Below, in pieces: positions 1-11,327 of a stretch of DNA of 64,000 nt; position 1 is the stretch's first letter; each line of letters begins with the position of its first letter. The notes beneath the pieces are model-generated. The model ran no database searches. It was not told where the DNA came from and worked only from the letters and a program-made list of their open reading frames with translations. The DNA comes from Chlorops oryzae (lineage: Eukaryota > Arthropoda > Insecta > Diptera > Chloropidae): the NCBI GenBank assembly GCA_020466095.1, contig CM035807.1:16372485-16436484 (forward strand). Direction: 5' to 3'. A program made the position numbers and the translations under genes.

Positions 1-161
1 TAAGTTTAGCGAAGTTGAACTTCAAACGGCTTTTCTACCTTCAAAAACATTCTTATTCAAGTTGAAAATCTATTTGAATCTTAGATTTGTGTGAGTTGAA
101 CAACATTTTTACTCCATAAAGTATGCTCTAAATTTATAATTGCAACAAAATCCGAGCACTG
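1..161. repeat. hAT-like foldback MITE, right part, cut by window edge
   Basis: This is the right-hand part of a family that also occurs at 5156-5400 and 9042-9382. Shared parts are the block around 110-135 (CTCCATAAAGTATGCT) and the right terminus GCAACAAAATCCGAGCACTG, which ends at 161. The left half lies before the window. The right terminus carries one change (GCACTG for GCCCTG). Confidence 0.6.
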
Positions 162-1110
162 GCTATAAGAAAATTCCCGACAAAATTGGATCCCGATTGG
201 ATTGGCTTATGGATCTGGCTTAAATTTTGAGCCATGGAAGTGCGAGGACCATAATAATCTCTCTTTTGAATTTGAAGCGTTCTATTGTAATGATAGCACT
301 ATAAATTAAATACAGAATATCCTGGATATAAGCATTCCTCGTTAATATGCACGCAAATTTGTATCATCTGTCTTTAAATTTTCATACGGTAAATGTGCAA
401 AAAGGCATTTTTTTATAAAAATCATCCGGAAATCATCCAAGACAGCTTAAGAAATTATGGTTTTGGAATTTAAAAATGTTATATCAAAATAAATGAAGTA
501 GTCGTTTTGATTGCGTATACATAATATACGTATAACATTGCTCATACGTCGGGTGAGCTTGCACGCTTACCGCAGCATGTCAATACTGAGAGCATCCATA
601 TGCACTAGAAATTTTTTGAAAATCTCACTCGTGTTCCATCCAATTAGAATGAAACTGTTTTTTAAATGAAAGCAAATACTAAGAGGTATTTTTTTTTTAA
701 TTTTAGATGGGCGTCAAACTGGCAATACACTGTAATAAAAATTTAAATTTTATTTTTAGTTTTGTGAAAAAATTTTCTCAGTGTAAAAATTGAAAAAAAA
801 TTTTTTAGATTCCGTGTTATATTAGAAATTGGCCAACGTTTGTTTCATCTTCCTATCTTCATTATTTTTTGAAATATAAAATTTAAAAAAAGGCTTACTA
901 AAAAAGGATTTTCAAGGATATCTCAGGGACTTTTGGAAATAGAACACTAAAAAGTCATCCCTACAGTGTTTTTAGATGCCACCTATCGCAAAATCAACAA
1001 AACTTCAAAATCCCTTTCAGGATGCCGCAGTCCGCCAGACAGTTCTCATGATTTAAATCGATTCTTTGTGGTTCCGTGAAACATCTGCTTTCGATATTAA
1101 AGGTAAAGGA
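162..1110. other. AT-rich intergenic DNA, nothing recognised
   Basis: No ORF with coding character, RNA gene or clear terminal repeat is seen. The sequence is AT-rich with poly-A and poly-T runs. Confidence 0.5.
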
Positions 1111-1223
1111 AAATAAATCACATCAATTTGGGAGTGGAATTCATTCCCCCTGGGAAAGGGAAATAAATCACATAAATTTGTGAGTGGAATTCATTTCCCT
1201 GGGAAAGGGAAATAAATCACATA
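1111..1223. repeat. 50-bp direct tandem repeat, 2.3 copies
   Basis: A unit that begins AAATAAATCACAT and ends CTGGGAAAGGG is present at 1111-1160, again at 1161-1209 and partly at 1210-1223. Copies differ by a few substitutions and one length change. No gene overlaps it. Confidence 0.7.
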
Positions 1224-4200
1224 CCCGTATGTTTTCTTTCATTTTGCTCACTCAAATGCATCAACTTAAGAAAATCAAATCAAATTTATTTAAAAAACGT
1301 TGCATACTTCGCGGGTATAGTTGTAAATGGTATTATATACATTAAATTGATTTTTTCGTATAGTCATATTAGGTGTATTTATGTATTAAGCATCAAAATA
1401 GATAGAAAATTTCACTAATTTTACTGAGTATTTATTCGATTTATAAAATATATAATATATATTTCAATATTGTCACCATAGTAAGAAGGATTGAACGAAA
1501 ATTTAGAGAGCCAAATTCTTTGACTTAATGCAGTTTTGGTAAAGCAAACTTCAATTAACTTTCATACATTATGGTATGCATATGTTATATTGACCAAGAT
1601 AAAAAGAACTTAATGAAATCTTCCTAGGGTAATTTCATTTAAACAAATCAACCCAATTAGCTAGCAGGACAATGTTTTCAGATTAACCATTCAAAGCCTT
1701 TCTTCAGTGCAGGAAAAATTAAGAAAAATTTCATTTGAAAAAGTTTTGATCTCTACACAATACAAAAGTAGTAGAAAGCAAATTTTTCTTCTTGTAATGA
1801 TACAGAGAGATGTAGAAGAGAAATTCGACGTTGTCGGTTTTGATAAAACAGAGAAAATTCTGCTCCAAAAACAAGTTTTTACAAATTATTTTATAATAAA
1901 GATAAAGAAAATGAATGGTCTAAAAAAATTTGCGCATAATACTTACCCCTATCAACAAAAGAATCAGTCGACTTACTTATTTTACGCTTGCTTTTACAAT
2001 TTTATTGTTCAGTCTCTCCATAATATAGTATTATATTTAACTCGATTCAGGATGGGAAAGAAGAAAACGTTCCGGCGGCTATCATGTAAAGTCATTAACA
2101 ATAGCGCAAAGAAGTGCAAAAGAATATTATGCAAACAAACTATTTTAACCAGCATGGTCCGCATTTTTGAATTTCAAGGATGTTCCGTACAGCTCCATGG
2201 ACAGCTTATCTGGAAACAATGATAACCGTTCTCCGCGCTAAAAATGAAATTGAAACTGTAAGAACTATTGTGGTGACTGAAGTTCCTTCTGTTGAGAAGA
2301 GCGCAGCTCTCCTTCTTTTGTTAAAACACACAAAAGCCTAAGCTCCATAATTTATGGCGCTCAATAAAAGGCGAAAGTGTTCCTTCCAAGATAAAAGATC
2401 TGCAGTGAGTGGCACCACCACCGAAGAGCGTGTTAGTGGCCTTTCGCTTTTCTCATTCTTCTCTTTTTTTGATGTTTTTTTGTGGTGTATCGTGAGACAA
2501 TAATTTTTCCTTCATATAGAATTCTTAAAGCTTTTATTTAAACGCTTTGGTGGACTGTATTGTTGGGTTTAAACATTCGCGAAAGGGAATAATTCATGGG
2601 GCAATTAACTATTTGAATGAATCGGAAGGACTGGTTGCTTGAATTAGTTAAATATGTGACAATGTTGACTGTAAGAAGTCACAAAATAGGCAAACATTTA
2701 AATCTTTACAAATTGAACTTGTGAACGAATAAAACGACCCATATTTTAATTGAATCGGGCAAATGCAAAAACCTCAAGCCCCCTTATTTCCAATATCCTT
2801 TTTATTTTTGCTGAAAATAGTTCCTTAGAAGTAGAAAAGTAGAATTCATTTTGGCTTTCAATCAAAATTGTTCCAAGAACCATAAAATAATTAAGCCATA
2901 CCACAAGACTATGGTGGCTTTATTCGTTTCCACAAACTTCCCATCGCCTTAACATTAATCGCCTTTCATCCGTTGTTTCATTCCGGGGTAACTAAGCTCC
3001 TCGCATTTATCACACCCAGGATAAACTGCTTAATAAACAGACATGCATGTACGTGCATGTGTCGACCCAGAGTTTGGCTTAAAGCAACGAACGAACAAGT
3101 TGGTTAGCAAACAACGTGTCAGTCGTTTCGGGTCGGTGTAAAAAAGTTTTTGGATTTCCTGAGATTTCAAGGCTTTTGATCGCTTTGCCAATATAATTCA
3201 ACAAATACAATTTTTGTAGAAAGGCACACTCAACCTGTGCGAGGGCAAATAGATGGATGAGCCGATGGAAAGCGTTATGATAATCTCAAGCGGAATACAA
3301 TTTTCTGCTTGGATTTTATTGTGTGGGGTATCGTTTTTACTGACTTGAAGAGCAAGGGTTTTTTTTTAAAACAAAACTTGTATACACAAAGGTTAAAGTT
3401 ATTACTTAAGCAAATAAAAAATGAAAATATAAATAATTGTAAATTTCCACGAAGCATCCATCTTTACCAAAAGGGTTCGATATTCGTTGCTGTTTCTCGA
3501 GGGATTTGCGTATCTATCGGGCCTTAAGTTGAGGATGATACTTTTGAATAGGAATAGAAAAAGTCGTAACGTTTTTGACGTTTTTCCCAAAAATGTGTGT
3601 CGCACTGTTTAATTTAAAGAATCTCCACTCAGTAGCTACACACGTAGATATGCTTCCAATATACCCTCTACAAAAGAGGCATAGAAGTATAGGTAGGGTG
3701 CAACTTTTACTGTGCAGAGAGAGCTACTGAATGAACTTTGTTTGCCGTTCCGAAATACCCGATCAATCAGCGTTCTGTGCTTCATTTCGAGTTCACTAAA
3801 CGATAACACTCTGTGTACGTGAGCTATAGCCCAAGGCTAAGGCAGAAATCGAAGGACTACAACTCAAGTTGCGATGCAATTTCTCTTGCATACAGCTTGC
3901 GGGCATTGCAATAGCTTGAACGTTATTCACTACTCAAACGTGAACGTTGGAAGTTAAAACTACTTCGGAAAATTTTCGAACGCTTGATGAAAACGAGTCA
4001 ACAAGTTTTTTTCACGCGGCCAACTCGGATTGATCATAGCCTTAAGGAGACTAAATGAATTTCTAAGAACCTGATTGACTCGGGAGTATAATTGAATGTT
4101 TGTGCAATTTAAGTAGGTCCATTTGGCTTACGGCAGTGAAGAAACCTTCTTTGAAATTTGAATTTCTGGAAAAATGCGAAGTCACTCTTTGTGTAGACTA

Positions 4201-5155
4201 GCGCAGAGCATTTGCAGCATAAGGCATTGACATTGTTTTTTGTGGGCGAAGCTTTAAAAATTGTTATGCTTGTTGCCACAAAATCATTTTTCCTTTCACA
4301 CTTAGAGCTTGATGATAGTGCACATTCTTGTGCTTCCAACAATCGTGATAGCAAACACAGTATAGTCATCTTCAGATTCTATTAATATTTTTTAGTGCAG
4401 ATAAATCGTAGCGTTAAAGGAATGATGTCCAAAATTTGATTTCCCAAGCGCAAGTGCTTGAGAGACAAAATTCTGCCAATAAAGCAGTAGTAGGACACGT
4501 ACAGCGTATGTGACATTTAAATGTGTCGTTAGGTGTGTCGAGCCGACTGTCCCTCTTTCTAAGCTTCTAGATAAATTTTTACAAATTGTGTTGCAAATTT
4601 ACGTAGGGCCGAAAAGAGGTTATAGTTGGCTTTTTTTCCAAAACCGGAAAAAGTCTTCAAGTTGCGAACATAAATTGAACATGATAAGTTAAAGTTGCCT
4701 GGAGAAAAGCAAAACAATGCTATACTACTCTGGGATATATAAATATATCCTTTGTAAAGCTTGAATTGCTTTAAATGCTGCAAATTGTAACAATTGTATG
4801 TATTTCAGGAATTGGATGCAACATTTGTTTCAACGGCTTCGCTGTATGCTTCGTAGATATAAAATGCATAGCCCCAGTTGAGCTATAAGTTTATGCAATT
4901 TTATGAGCATAGTGTGAAAAATACTTGCGTTAATTCTTATCCAGCAGCTCTTATGTCCTTAAAAGTTTACTAAAAACTGAAGGAACAGCATGAAAGCGAA
5001 TGTGCATGTATGTATGAAGGAACTTTTGGGCTGAGTTTGCTGAATGACTGTATGAAGTATATATATACCTACATATATACATGATCATTAATGCATTCAA
5101 AATGATGCTGAATGATGAATTTAAATAGTTTCTATAATATTTCACTAGTAATAAA
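1224..5155. other. Intergenic DNA without a supported gene
   Basis: Several open frames occur, the longest 171 codons at 1707-2222 (+). None shows a recognisable domain, signal peptide or splice-supported structure, and their composition (Lys/Phe/Ile/Asn-rich) is that of translated AT-rich DNA. No convincing RNA gene or mobile element was seen here. Confidence 0.5.
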
Positions 5156-5400
5156 CAGGGCTCGGATTTTGTTGCATTTCTTAATTTAAAGCATACTTTT
5201 TGGGGCAAAAGTTTTTCATACCAACATTTTGCGAATAAATTTACCGAATTTGAACTTCAAACCGCTTCTCATTATACCTTCAAAAGAATTCATATTGAAG
5301 TTAAATATCGATTTGAATCTTAACTTTGTCTGAGTTGAACAAAATTTTTACTCCATAAAGTATGCTTTAAATTTATAAATGCAACAAAATCCGAGCCCTG
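5156..5400. mobile_element. hAT-like MITE, 245 bp, with 8-bp target duplication
   Basis: The element begins CAGGGCTCGGATTTTGTTGC and ends with the inverted copy, closing in CCGAGCCCTG. It is flanked by GTAATAAA (5148-5155) and GTAATAAG (5401-5408), an 8-bp duplication with one mismatch. CAGGG-type ends and 8-bp duplications are typical of hAT elements. It has no transposase, so it is non-autonomous. Relatives lie at 1-161 and 9042-9382. Confidence 0.75.
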
Positions 5401-5756
5401 GTAATAAGTGTACCTATAATTTCAACACATAGAAAGAAAACAAAGAAAAATTTGTTAAGTTTTTTGTTGCTTTTTATATTTTCTAAAAAAAATTTACCAT
5501 TTCCTGAAGAATAGTAAAGCAAAATTTTATCCAATTCAATAGCATTTTTTTCGTTCATGGGATTTTGCTCATTGAAATTTACCCAAGCAGATGTTAAATC
5601 TCGTAAAGATAACAATTTTTGGTCTATTTTTTTTTTTTGAGCCATCACTGAATCGAGATGATGAACAGGGGTTACACTTCTTTTTTTTGCGTCATGGAGT
5701 AACTTTTTAATAACTTTTTGGAAAAATACCATAGCATACGCTACTGAGTTCGACAT
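5373..5756 (-). other. Unassigned 127-codon ORF, possible old transposon-derived fragment
   Basis: I do not recognise this frame. Its first 90 or so residues have mixed composition with an Asn/Glu/Lys-rich centre that could be an old coding remnant. Its C-terminal codons run into the terminal repeat of the hAT-like MITE at 5156-5400, so the natural end is lost or the frame is chance. It sits between that MITE and the mariner. No splice sites or promoter were identified. Confidence 0.2.
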
Positions 5757-5842
5757 GAAATTTCGTCATAGCTTCAAAAAATCTTGCCCACATTATGGTC
5801 AACATTATGTGATGCCTTTTTTAAGCGAACGCGTGTAAAATA

Positions 5843-7131
5843 TTAAGGTGTAGTAAAAAGAAATCCATTATTTTTCCAATAGATGGCGTTATTTATCTGC
5901 ATCTCGCGTTGTATAAGTCCGATCGTGTTCCGCTAGGGGGCATTAGAAAGATAACAGTTCCTACTTAAAAAGCTTTTTTGACACTTTTTTGATTGATTGA
6001 TTCAGTTTTGTTTGAGAGCTTGTCAAAGATGGACATCAGCAAAGAGAAAATTCGCTACATTTTACAGTTTTTCTTCGATAAGGGAGAAAACGCAAGCCAG
6101 GCGGCTGAAAATGTGAATAGCGTTTATGGACCTGATACTGTAACAGCCAATCATGCGCAATTTTGGTTTCGTCGATTCCGTTCCGGTAACTTCGATGTCA
6201 AGGATGCACCACGCACTGGAAGGCCAATTGTCGAAAATGTCGATAAAATCATGGAAATTATCGAGTCCGACCGTCATGTTAGCACTGTTTCGATTGCAAA
6301 AGAGCTAAAAATTGCACAAAAAACCGTTTGGAACCATTTGAATAAGGCTGGATACACAAAGAAGCTCGATGTATGGGTGCCACACGAGTTAACGCAAAAA
6401 AACCTCATAGACCGAATTTCCATCTGCGAATCGCTGCTGAACCGCAACAAAATCGACCCATTTCTGAAGCGGTTGGTGACTGGTGATGAAAAGTGGGTCA
6501 CTTACGACAACGTCAAGCGAAAACGGTCGTGGTCGAAACACGGTGAACCGGCGGAAACGGTGGCCAAGCCAGGATTGACGGCCAGGAAGGTTTTGCTGTG
6601 TGTTTGGTGGGATTGGCAGGGAATTATCTACTATGAGCTGCTCCCATACGGCAAAACTCTTAGCTCGGAACTCTACTGTCAACAATTGGACCGTCTGAAG
6701 GAAGCAATCGCCCATAAGCGGCCAGCTTTGGCCAATAGGAGAGGAATTGTGTTCCATCAGGGCAACGCCAGGCCACACACATCGATAGTGACTCGCCAGA
6801 AGCTCCGGGAGTTTGGTTGGGAGGTTCTTCTGCATCCACCTTATAGTCCGGACCTGACACCAAGTGATTACCATCTGTTTCTGTCCATGGCGAACAATTT
6901 TGCTGGTGAAACATTCGCTTCAAGAGAGGCTTCTGAAATTCGACTGTCTCAATTTTTTACTAATAGGAACGAGGGCTTCTATGAGAGAGGCATAATGAAA
7001 TTACCTTTAGAATGGCAACAAGTTATCGAACAAAACGGCGCATATTTGACCTAAATCGGGTCATTCTAACTATCTTAAATAAAGCCCTCAATTTAATGCA
7101 AAAATAATGGATTTCTTTTTACTACACCTAA
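5843..7131 (+). mobile_element. Full-length mariner element (Tc1/mariner, mellifera-like), copy 1
   Basis: The 1289-bp element is bounded by TA (5841-5842 and 7132-7133), the standard mariner target duplication. Its ends are inverted repeats of about 32 bp: the right end read inward starts TTAGGTGTAGTAAAAAGAAA, and the left end matches it with one extra A. It carries one uninterrupted transposase frame. The copy at 32075-33294 is nearly identical apart from a deletion, so both arrived fairly recently or come from the same active lineage. Confidence 0.93.
6029..7054 (+). CDS. Mariner transposase, catalytic Asp replaced by Gly
   Basis: This is a DD34D transposase that cuts and pastes the element at TA sites in the nucleus. 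From the start used here it has 341 residues, the usual mariner length. The N-terminal half carries the paired helix-turn-helix DNA-binding region (FDKGENASQAAE at about 18-29, VSTVSIAKELKIAQKTVWNH at about 85-104), followed by WVPHELTQK. The catalytic region shows VTGDEKW (first Asp, residue 153), HQGNARPH (residue 245) and SPDLTPSDYHLF (third Asp, residue 280). Residue 245 should be the second catalytic Asp, 34 residues before the third, but it is Gly (codon GGC at 6761-6763), so the enzyme is predicted inactive although the frame is open. The start follows family alignment; an in-frame ATG at 5993 would add 12 residues. Confidence 0.9.
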   Translation: MDISKEKIRYILQFFFDKGENASQAAENVNSVYGPDTVTANHAQFWFRRFRSGNFDVKDAPRTGRPIVENVDKIMEIIESDRHVSTVSIAKELKIAQKTVWNHLNKAGYTKKLDVWVPHELTQKNLIDRISICESLLNRNKIDPFLKRLVTGDEKWVTYDNVKRKRSWSKHGEPAETVAKPGLTARKVLLCVWWDWQGIIYYELLPYGKTLSSELYCQQLDRLKEAIAHKRPALANRRGIVFHQGNARPHTSIVTRQKLREFGWEVLLHPPYSPDLTPSDYHLFLSMANNFAGETFASREASEIRLSQFFTNRNEGFYERGIMKLPLEWQQVIEQNGAYLT

Positions 7132-7160
7132 TATTAACACTTTTGTTAGCCTTACATATT

Positions 7161-7477
7161 TACCCCCGTATTCATAATCAAATTTAAAATTTAAATCATT
7201 GTTTAAATTCAATTTTTGTACGGAATTTGAACATTTAAACAATAGGGGTATTCACAGAGTCGTTGGAAAATCGGAAAATTGCGACTTCTTAAAATTTTTT
7301 TAAACTTTTTTTTGGATCTTGCACAACTTTTTAAACAGATAAAAAATTCCCATTTTCCGACTTTACTATTTTCCAACGCCTTTGTGAATACCACAATTGT
7401 TTAAATTCAATTTTTGTATAAAAATTTTACATTTAACAATGCTTTAAATTTAAAATTTCATTATGAATAAAGGGGTA
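7161..7477. repeat. AT-rich foldback element with another MITE nested inside
   Basis: The left arm (TACCCCCGTATTCATAATCA onward, 7161) and the right arm (ending ATTATGAATAAAGGGGTA, 7477) are inverted copies rich in TTTAAATTTAAA motifs. A shorter related foldback is at 8826-8946. The middle of this copy (about 7241-7392) is a different element with GGGGTATTCAC ends, so the insertions are layered. Confidence 0.6.
7241..7392. mobile_element. MITE with GGGGTATTCAC ends, copy 1 (nested)
   Basis: This is the same family as 16217-16379 and 16412-16584. The left end GGGGTATTCACAGAGTCG is inverted at the right end (CGCCTTTGTGAATACC). Between them lies a conserved core containing GGAAAATTGCGACTTCTTAA and a second inverted tract TTTCCGACTTTACTATTTTCC. 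It is non-coding and foldback in structure. Confidence 0.65.
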
Positions 7478-7698
7478 AGAATTTACTTAACTGTAATAAT
7501 GTGTCGCGTGGGTAATGAGCTTGCCACACTTCAGTTGTGGAGTGAACATTTTTATTACATCTTTTTATATGCTCGTTTGTCAAATGAAATGACTATTGAA
7601 CTTATGGAGAAAGTATCAAGGACGGTATGTCATCATATCTGCTTGGCTTCTACTTAGTGCTAATATTACCACGCTGTTTAAATCATATTTAAATAAAA

Positions 7699-7788
7699 GC
7701 CTGTTCCCGTACTGAACGAAAAAATTTTCCAATTTTCATACAGTTTTCAAAAAATTGGGCAGTTTCGTGCAGTAGTGGAACAGACCTA
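7699..7788. repeat. Small foldback element, about 90 bp
   Basis: The left arm GCCTGTTCCCGTACTGAACG and the right arm ending GTGCAGTAGTGGAACAGACC are inverted, imperfect copies. No coding capacity. Confidence 0.5.
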
Positions 7789-8095
7789 ATATTTCAATTT
7801 TTTTTTTTTAATGGGATTTGAAAGTTTTTTCTATTTAAATCATTTTTAAATAGCTTGGTAATATTTGCCCTTAATCATTGCTTCTTCAATTCGGTAAAGC
7901 AAGAGCTTCCGAACAGCTTTAAGCAATCAAGCCGACTGAATTTCTCGGATGCTTCCAGTTTGAATTGGACCTAACGTGCACTCACTCGCTGACTGCGGAA
8001 ATTTGTTGTACAGCATCTGCTCTTCTCTGAGCTCTTTGCTGCGAAGGATTTCGTTTTATAGAAATTAAGATAAATATTTCAGAGAGTAATAAAAC

Positions 8096-8096
<1 letters not shown>
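7789..8096. other. Intergenic DNA, nothing recognised
   Basis: Poly-T tract and AT-rich sequence. No supported ORF. Confidence 0.5.

Positions 8097-8142
<46 letters not shown>
8097..8142. repeat. (GA)n microsatellite
   Basis: About 46 bases of uninterrupted AG dinucleotides. The serine/leucine-rich frame on the opposite strand is a product of this tract. Confidence 0.95.
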
Positions 8143-8144
<2 letters not shown>

Positions 8145-9041
8145 GCAACATTTCGAGGAATATTCGTTGTTGAAGACAAAAATGCCGACCACGTGGACGT
8201 TGCAGAAGAGAAAAAATCTTTTCAATTTTCTAATACAATGCTTAACAGGTCTAGATTTAATTTCCTCAGAACGAAAATATACATCACGGTTTAACCGATA
8301 GATGCAGCAACAGGCAGTTTAACATAGCTGTTATGCTGTAAGATGCCGCTTGCACAACGCAGTTCTTTGGTAGTTTTTTACTCCCGGTTTGTACTCATAT
8401 CATATACATGAGGTAAAAACTCGTGTTTTGGACTGGTCTCAAAATATATTCTCCCAAGCTTTTCTTTCCAAAACAACATTGTGATTAGATTCCGCATCGT
8501 GGAGATATTCACAATTAAAGTCTATGATTAGGGAAACACAAAATATTATAATTCAGCACCCAAAAATATGCATTTAAATTTTTGGTAAATTGGCGATAGT
8601 GACAGTTCTGCTCATTCATGCGGGTTTGACGATTAAATCACATCTTTAGGGGTTTGCAAGATGTGCGTATATCTTTAAAGCCTCAATTAAGCTCCATTTA
8701 TAATGGCTTTAAATGATATTTTTAAATATTAAAATGTATACTTTTAGGTGCCGAATTTAAATATTTCCTTTCTTACCTCAGGTTATTACTTTAAAACACC
8801 GTTTTTGGATCAAAAATAATAATTTGCTTAAATTTTTCATAATCAAATTTTAAATTTAAAACACTGTTACAATGTCAAATTTCCATACAAAAACAGATTT
8901 TAAACAATGTCTTAAATCTAAAATTTGATTATGAATAAGGGGATAAGTGTTTAAGAATATCTTTCACATTTCAAGGCTAATTTTTGCTGTTGCAATTCAA
9001 TTCTAGATAACATGCACAATGAAGGTACACATGGACATATC
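8143..9041. other. Intergenic DNA containing one AT-rich foldback (about 8826-8946)
   Basis: The only structure seen is a foldback whose arms TTCATAATCAAATTTTAAAT and AAATTTGATTATGAATAAGG resemble the ends of the element at 7161-7477. Otherwise no gene. Confidence 0.5.
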
Positions 9042-9382
9042 CAGGGCTCGGTTTTTGTTGCTTTCATAATTTTAAAGCATACTTTATGGGCTAACAATTT
9101 GGTTCAAATCACACAAATTTAAGATTCAAATTGATTTTTATCTTCAATATGAATTTTTTTGAAGGAAGAAAAGCGGTTTGAAGCGGTCAACTTTGCTAAA
9201 CTTGTTCGCATAGTGATGGTAAGAAAGATTTTTGCCCCATAAAGTATGCTTTATATTTATAGATGCAACTTGGCCTTTTACTTAGGCGAATAAAACCTCA
9301 TTTTGATTTACATTTCAGTTTCTTAAATTTACTCTTAAAAAGAAAGGGTTGCCGTCGTAGCCACAACAAAATCTGAGCCCTG
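9042..9382. mobile_element. hAT-like MITE, 341-bp copy
   Basis: It begins CAGGGCTCGGTTTTTGTTGC and ends in CTGAGCCCTG, like the copy at 5156-5400. It shares the internal AAAGCATACTTTATGGG and CCATAAAGTATGCTTTA arms. About 90 bp of extra sequence separates the right arm from the terminus. The flanks (GACATATC and GATATGAC) are not a clear direct duplication. Confidence 0.65.
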
Positions 9383-9541
9383 GATATGACCAAGTGTACC
9401 AAAATTGTGCATTGATTTCAAATCGACCAAATCAGATATCGTTCGAATCAAGATAAGTCTGGGATTAAGTAGATATCTCAAATTCATCAATTGAAATGGC
9501 TTGCATTTAAAGTAAAATTTATTCGTTTTGCTGAACTACAA

Positions 9542-9932
9542 CCCAGCAAACATTTTCTGAGTGATCCGAAATATGAGTCCGAAATGAGTCTGAAATATAT
9601 ATATAGAAAAGACAATAACCTCATGCTTATGAGTCCGAAATGAGTCAAAAATATGATTCTTATATGAGCGGAAAAAAGAGTCAGATATGAGTGCGATGGG
9701 AGTCATATAGGGCTCATATTAAGAAGGAAATAAGAGTCAGATATGAGAGCAGAAAGAGTCATATATGACTCCAAAATGTTTTCCTTCGTTATATAACTTC
9801 GGACTCATGTAAGACGACCTTCGGAAAAAGCGAAACCCGCACTTTAAGACTCTTAAAAGAGTTCATTATGAGGGCTCCGACGCCTATAAGGATTTATATA
9901 TGAGTCTTTTAGGACTCAGAATGTTTGCTGGG
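9542..9932. mobile_element. Foldback element with CCCAGCAAACATT ends
   Basis: The left end CCCAGCAAACATTTTCTGAG is inverted at the right end (ACTCAGAATGTTTGCTGGG). TACAA occurs immediately left (9537-9541) and one base beyond the right end (9934-9938), possibly a target duplication. The interior is filled with variants of GAGTCCGAAATGAGTC and ATATGAGTC and has no ORF. Confidence 0.6.
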
Positions 9933-11248
9933 ATACAAAGTGTTTTTCACATATTTTTATTGTATTTGTTTAGTGGGAATTTTAGCTGAAGCTGCGTGAC
10001 ACGAATCTCCATGCTTACGGCAAAGCTAGTACGCCCTTACCAGGCGCGTATGTTGGAAATATTTTAGAATGAGATTTGAACCGCAAGACCACACTCCGTG
10101 TACGTTTCTATACCTGACGGCGCAAAAGCTGCCAATTCGTATTGAAGAAGAAATGTTCGAAACATTTTGTTATTTTAAGTCCATTTAAGTTAGTAGGAAT
10201 TAAGCAATCTGAGGATAGCGGCACAAGAACATGGCAGTTGGGCAATCCTTTCAATTCGATATATGAACAAACGTATGTACACTTACATTGTATGTACCTT
10301 GAAGGAGAATGGCAAAAATTTCGCTTTCTTTGCCTTTACATTTGAAAATTTTCGATTTAAGTTCGAATTCAGCACCGAAAAAGCCAGCAAAATAAAAAGA
10401 TTAGGGTGTTATAGTAGGACGTTTCATAGTGAAAAATAGTGCCGAATTTCGCAAGAAGGGGCGGCGTTTAAAAGAATAAGATAACGAAAACTTCGGGCAT
10501 GATTTAAATTTCTTTTCATTGAGGCCTTACATGTAGGTCGCTAAGCGGACTTGAATTTTCCTCCAAAAAGATCTTAAAGAGACCTACAAAAATTTTATTC
10601 ATTTTCTGCCAATTAAAATTTGATTTTCACTTTAAATGCCATATGTCATCATGGAAATGCCCATACTCTAAATGCTTCCTTTAGAGTTTTAACGACATTT
10701 GGTAGAACAGTCGTCAAGAAGATGTTTACGCGACTCTTCTGGAAGAGAAATAGCCGATGTTTTCTCAATTCTCCCAATAAAGTATATGTAGTCATATGTA
10801 GCCTGAAACTCGTCACCTAGTAAAGTATAGAGACGATAATCTCAAAAATTATGGAGATAATGCCGGGTAAGTTGTATCATTTGAATGCCAATCAATGCAA
10901 ATAAGATCAGAGAAAACGCTGCCCTGTAAAATTTGTTATTTGTCACTTCAATTGCTACAATTGCATTTTCAAACCTATCGATGGCAATGTTCTACGGAGC
11001 TAATATGCAATTTATGACTTTATAAGTATTTTGATATGAAAACAATAACAATCATCCTACCGGCAATTAAATCTGGTGAAGTACGCCAATATAATAGGCT
11101 AATTACAAGCTGTATGAGTTCATTCGATTCGTTTGAATTTTGAACGAAAAATCAAAGGGCTTTGAGAATTTCTATGGGTTAATAATTGCGTGCTCAGACA
11201 AGATTCAGTAGGTAATTTTTTCGATTTTATATTCGCTACTTTTTCAGG
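9933..11248. other. Intergenic DNA upstream of the Kazal cluster
   Basis: A tRNA-like B-box on the minus strand (GGTTCAAATCTC, about 10069-10080) hints at a decayed tRNA-derived repeat. The ORFs at 10142 and 10620 show no protein-like features. Nothing else is recognised. Confidence 0.4.
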
Positions 11249-11256
11249 TATAAAAG
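11249..11256 (+). promoter_or_regulatory. TATA box of Kazal gene 1
   Basis: TATAAAAG lies 79 bases before the ATG at 11328. The same motif followed by AACTT/AACC, and the same leader wording around the ATG, occurs before Kazal gene 3 (16958), which shows that the promoter was duplicated with the gene. Confidence 0.75.
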
Positions 11257-11327
11257 AACCTTGCTTGAAAATATTAGACAGGAATTCGTTTTTATTCACT
11301 GAACGCGTCGGTTTAATTTAACTGAAA

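Noticed and set aside
1707..2222. 171-codon ORF on the plus strand
   Set aside because: Lys/Phe/Asn-rich, no domain, no splice or promoter context; typical translation of AT-rich DNA.
7982..8179. Ser/Leu-repeat ORF on the minus strand
   Set aside because: It is the (GA)n microsatellite read as codons.
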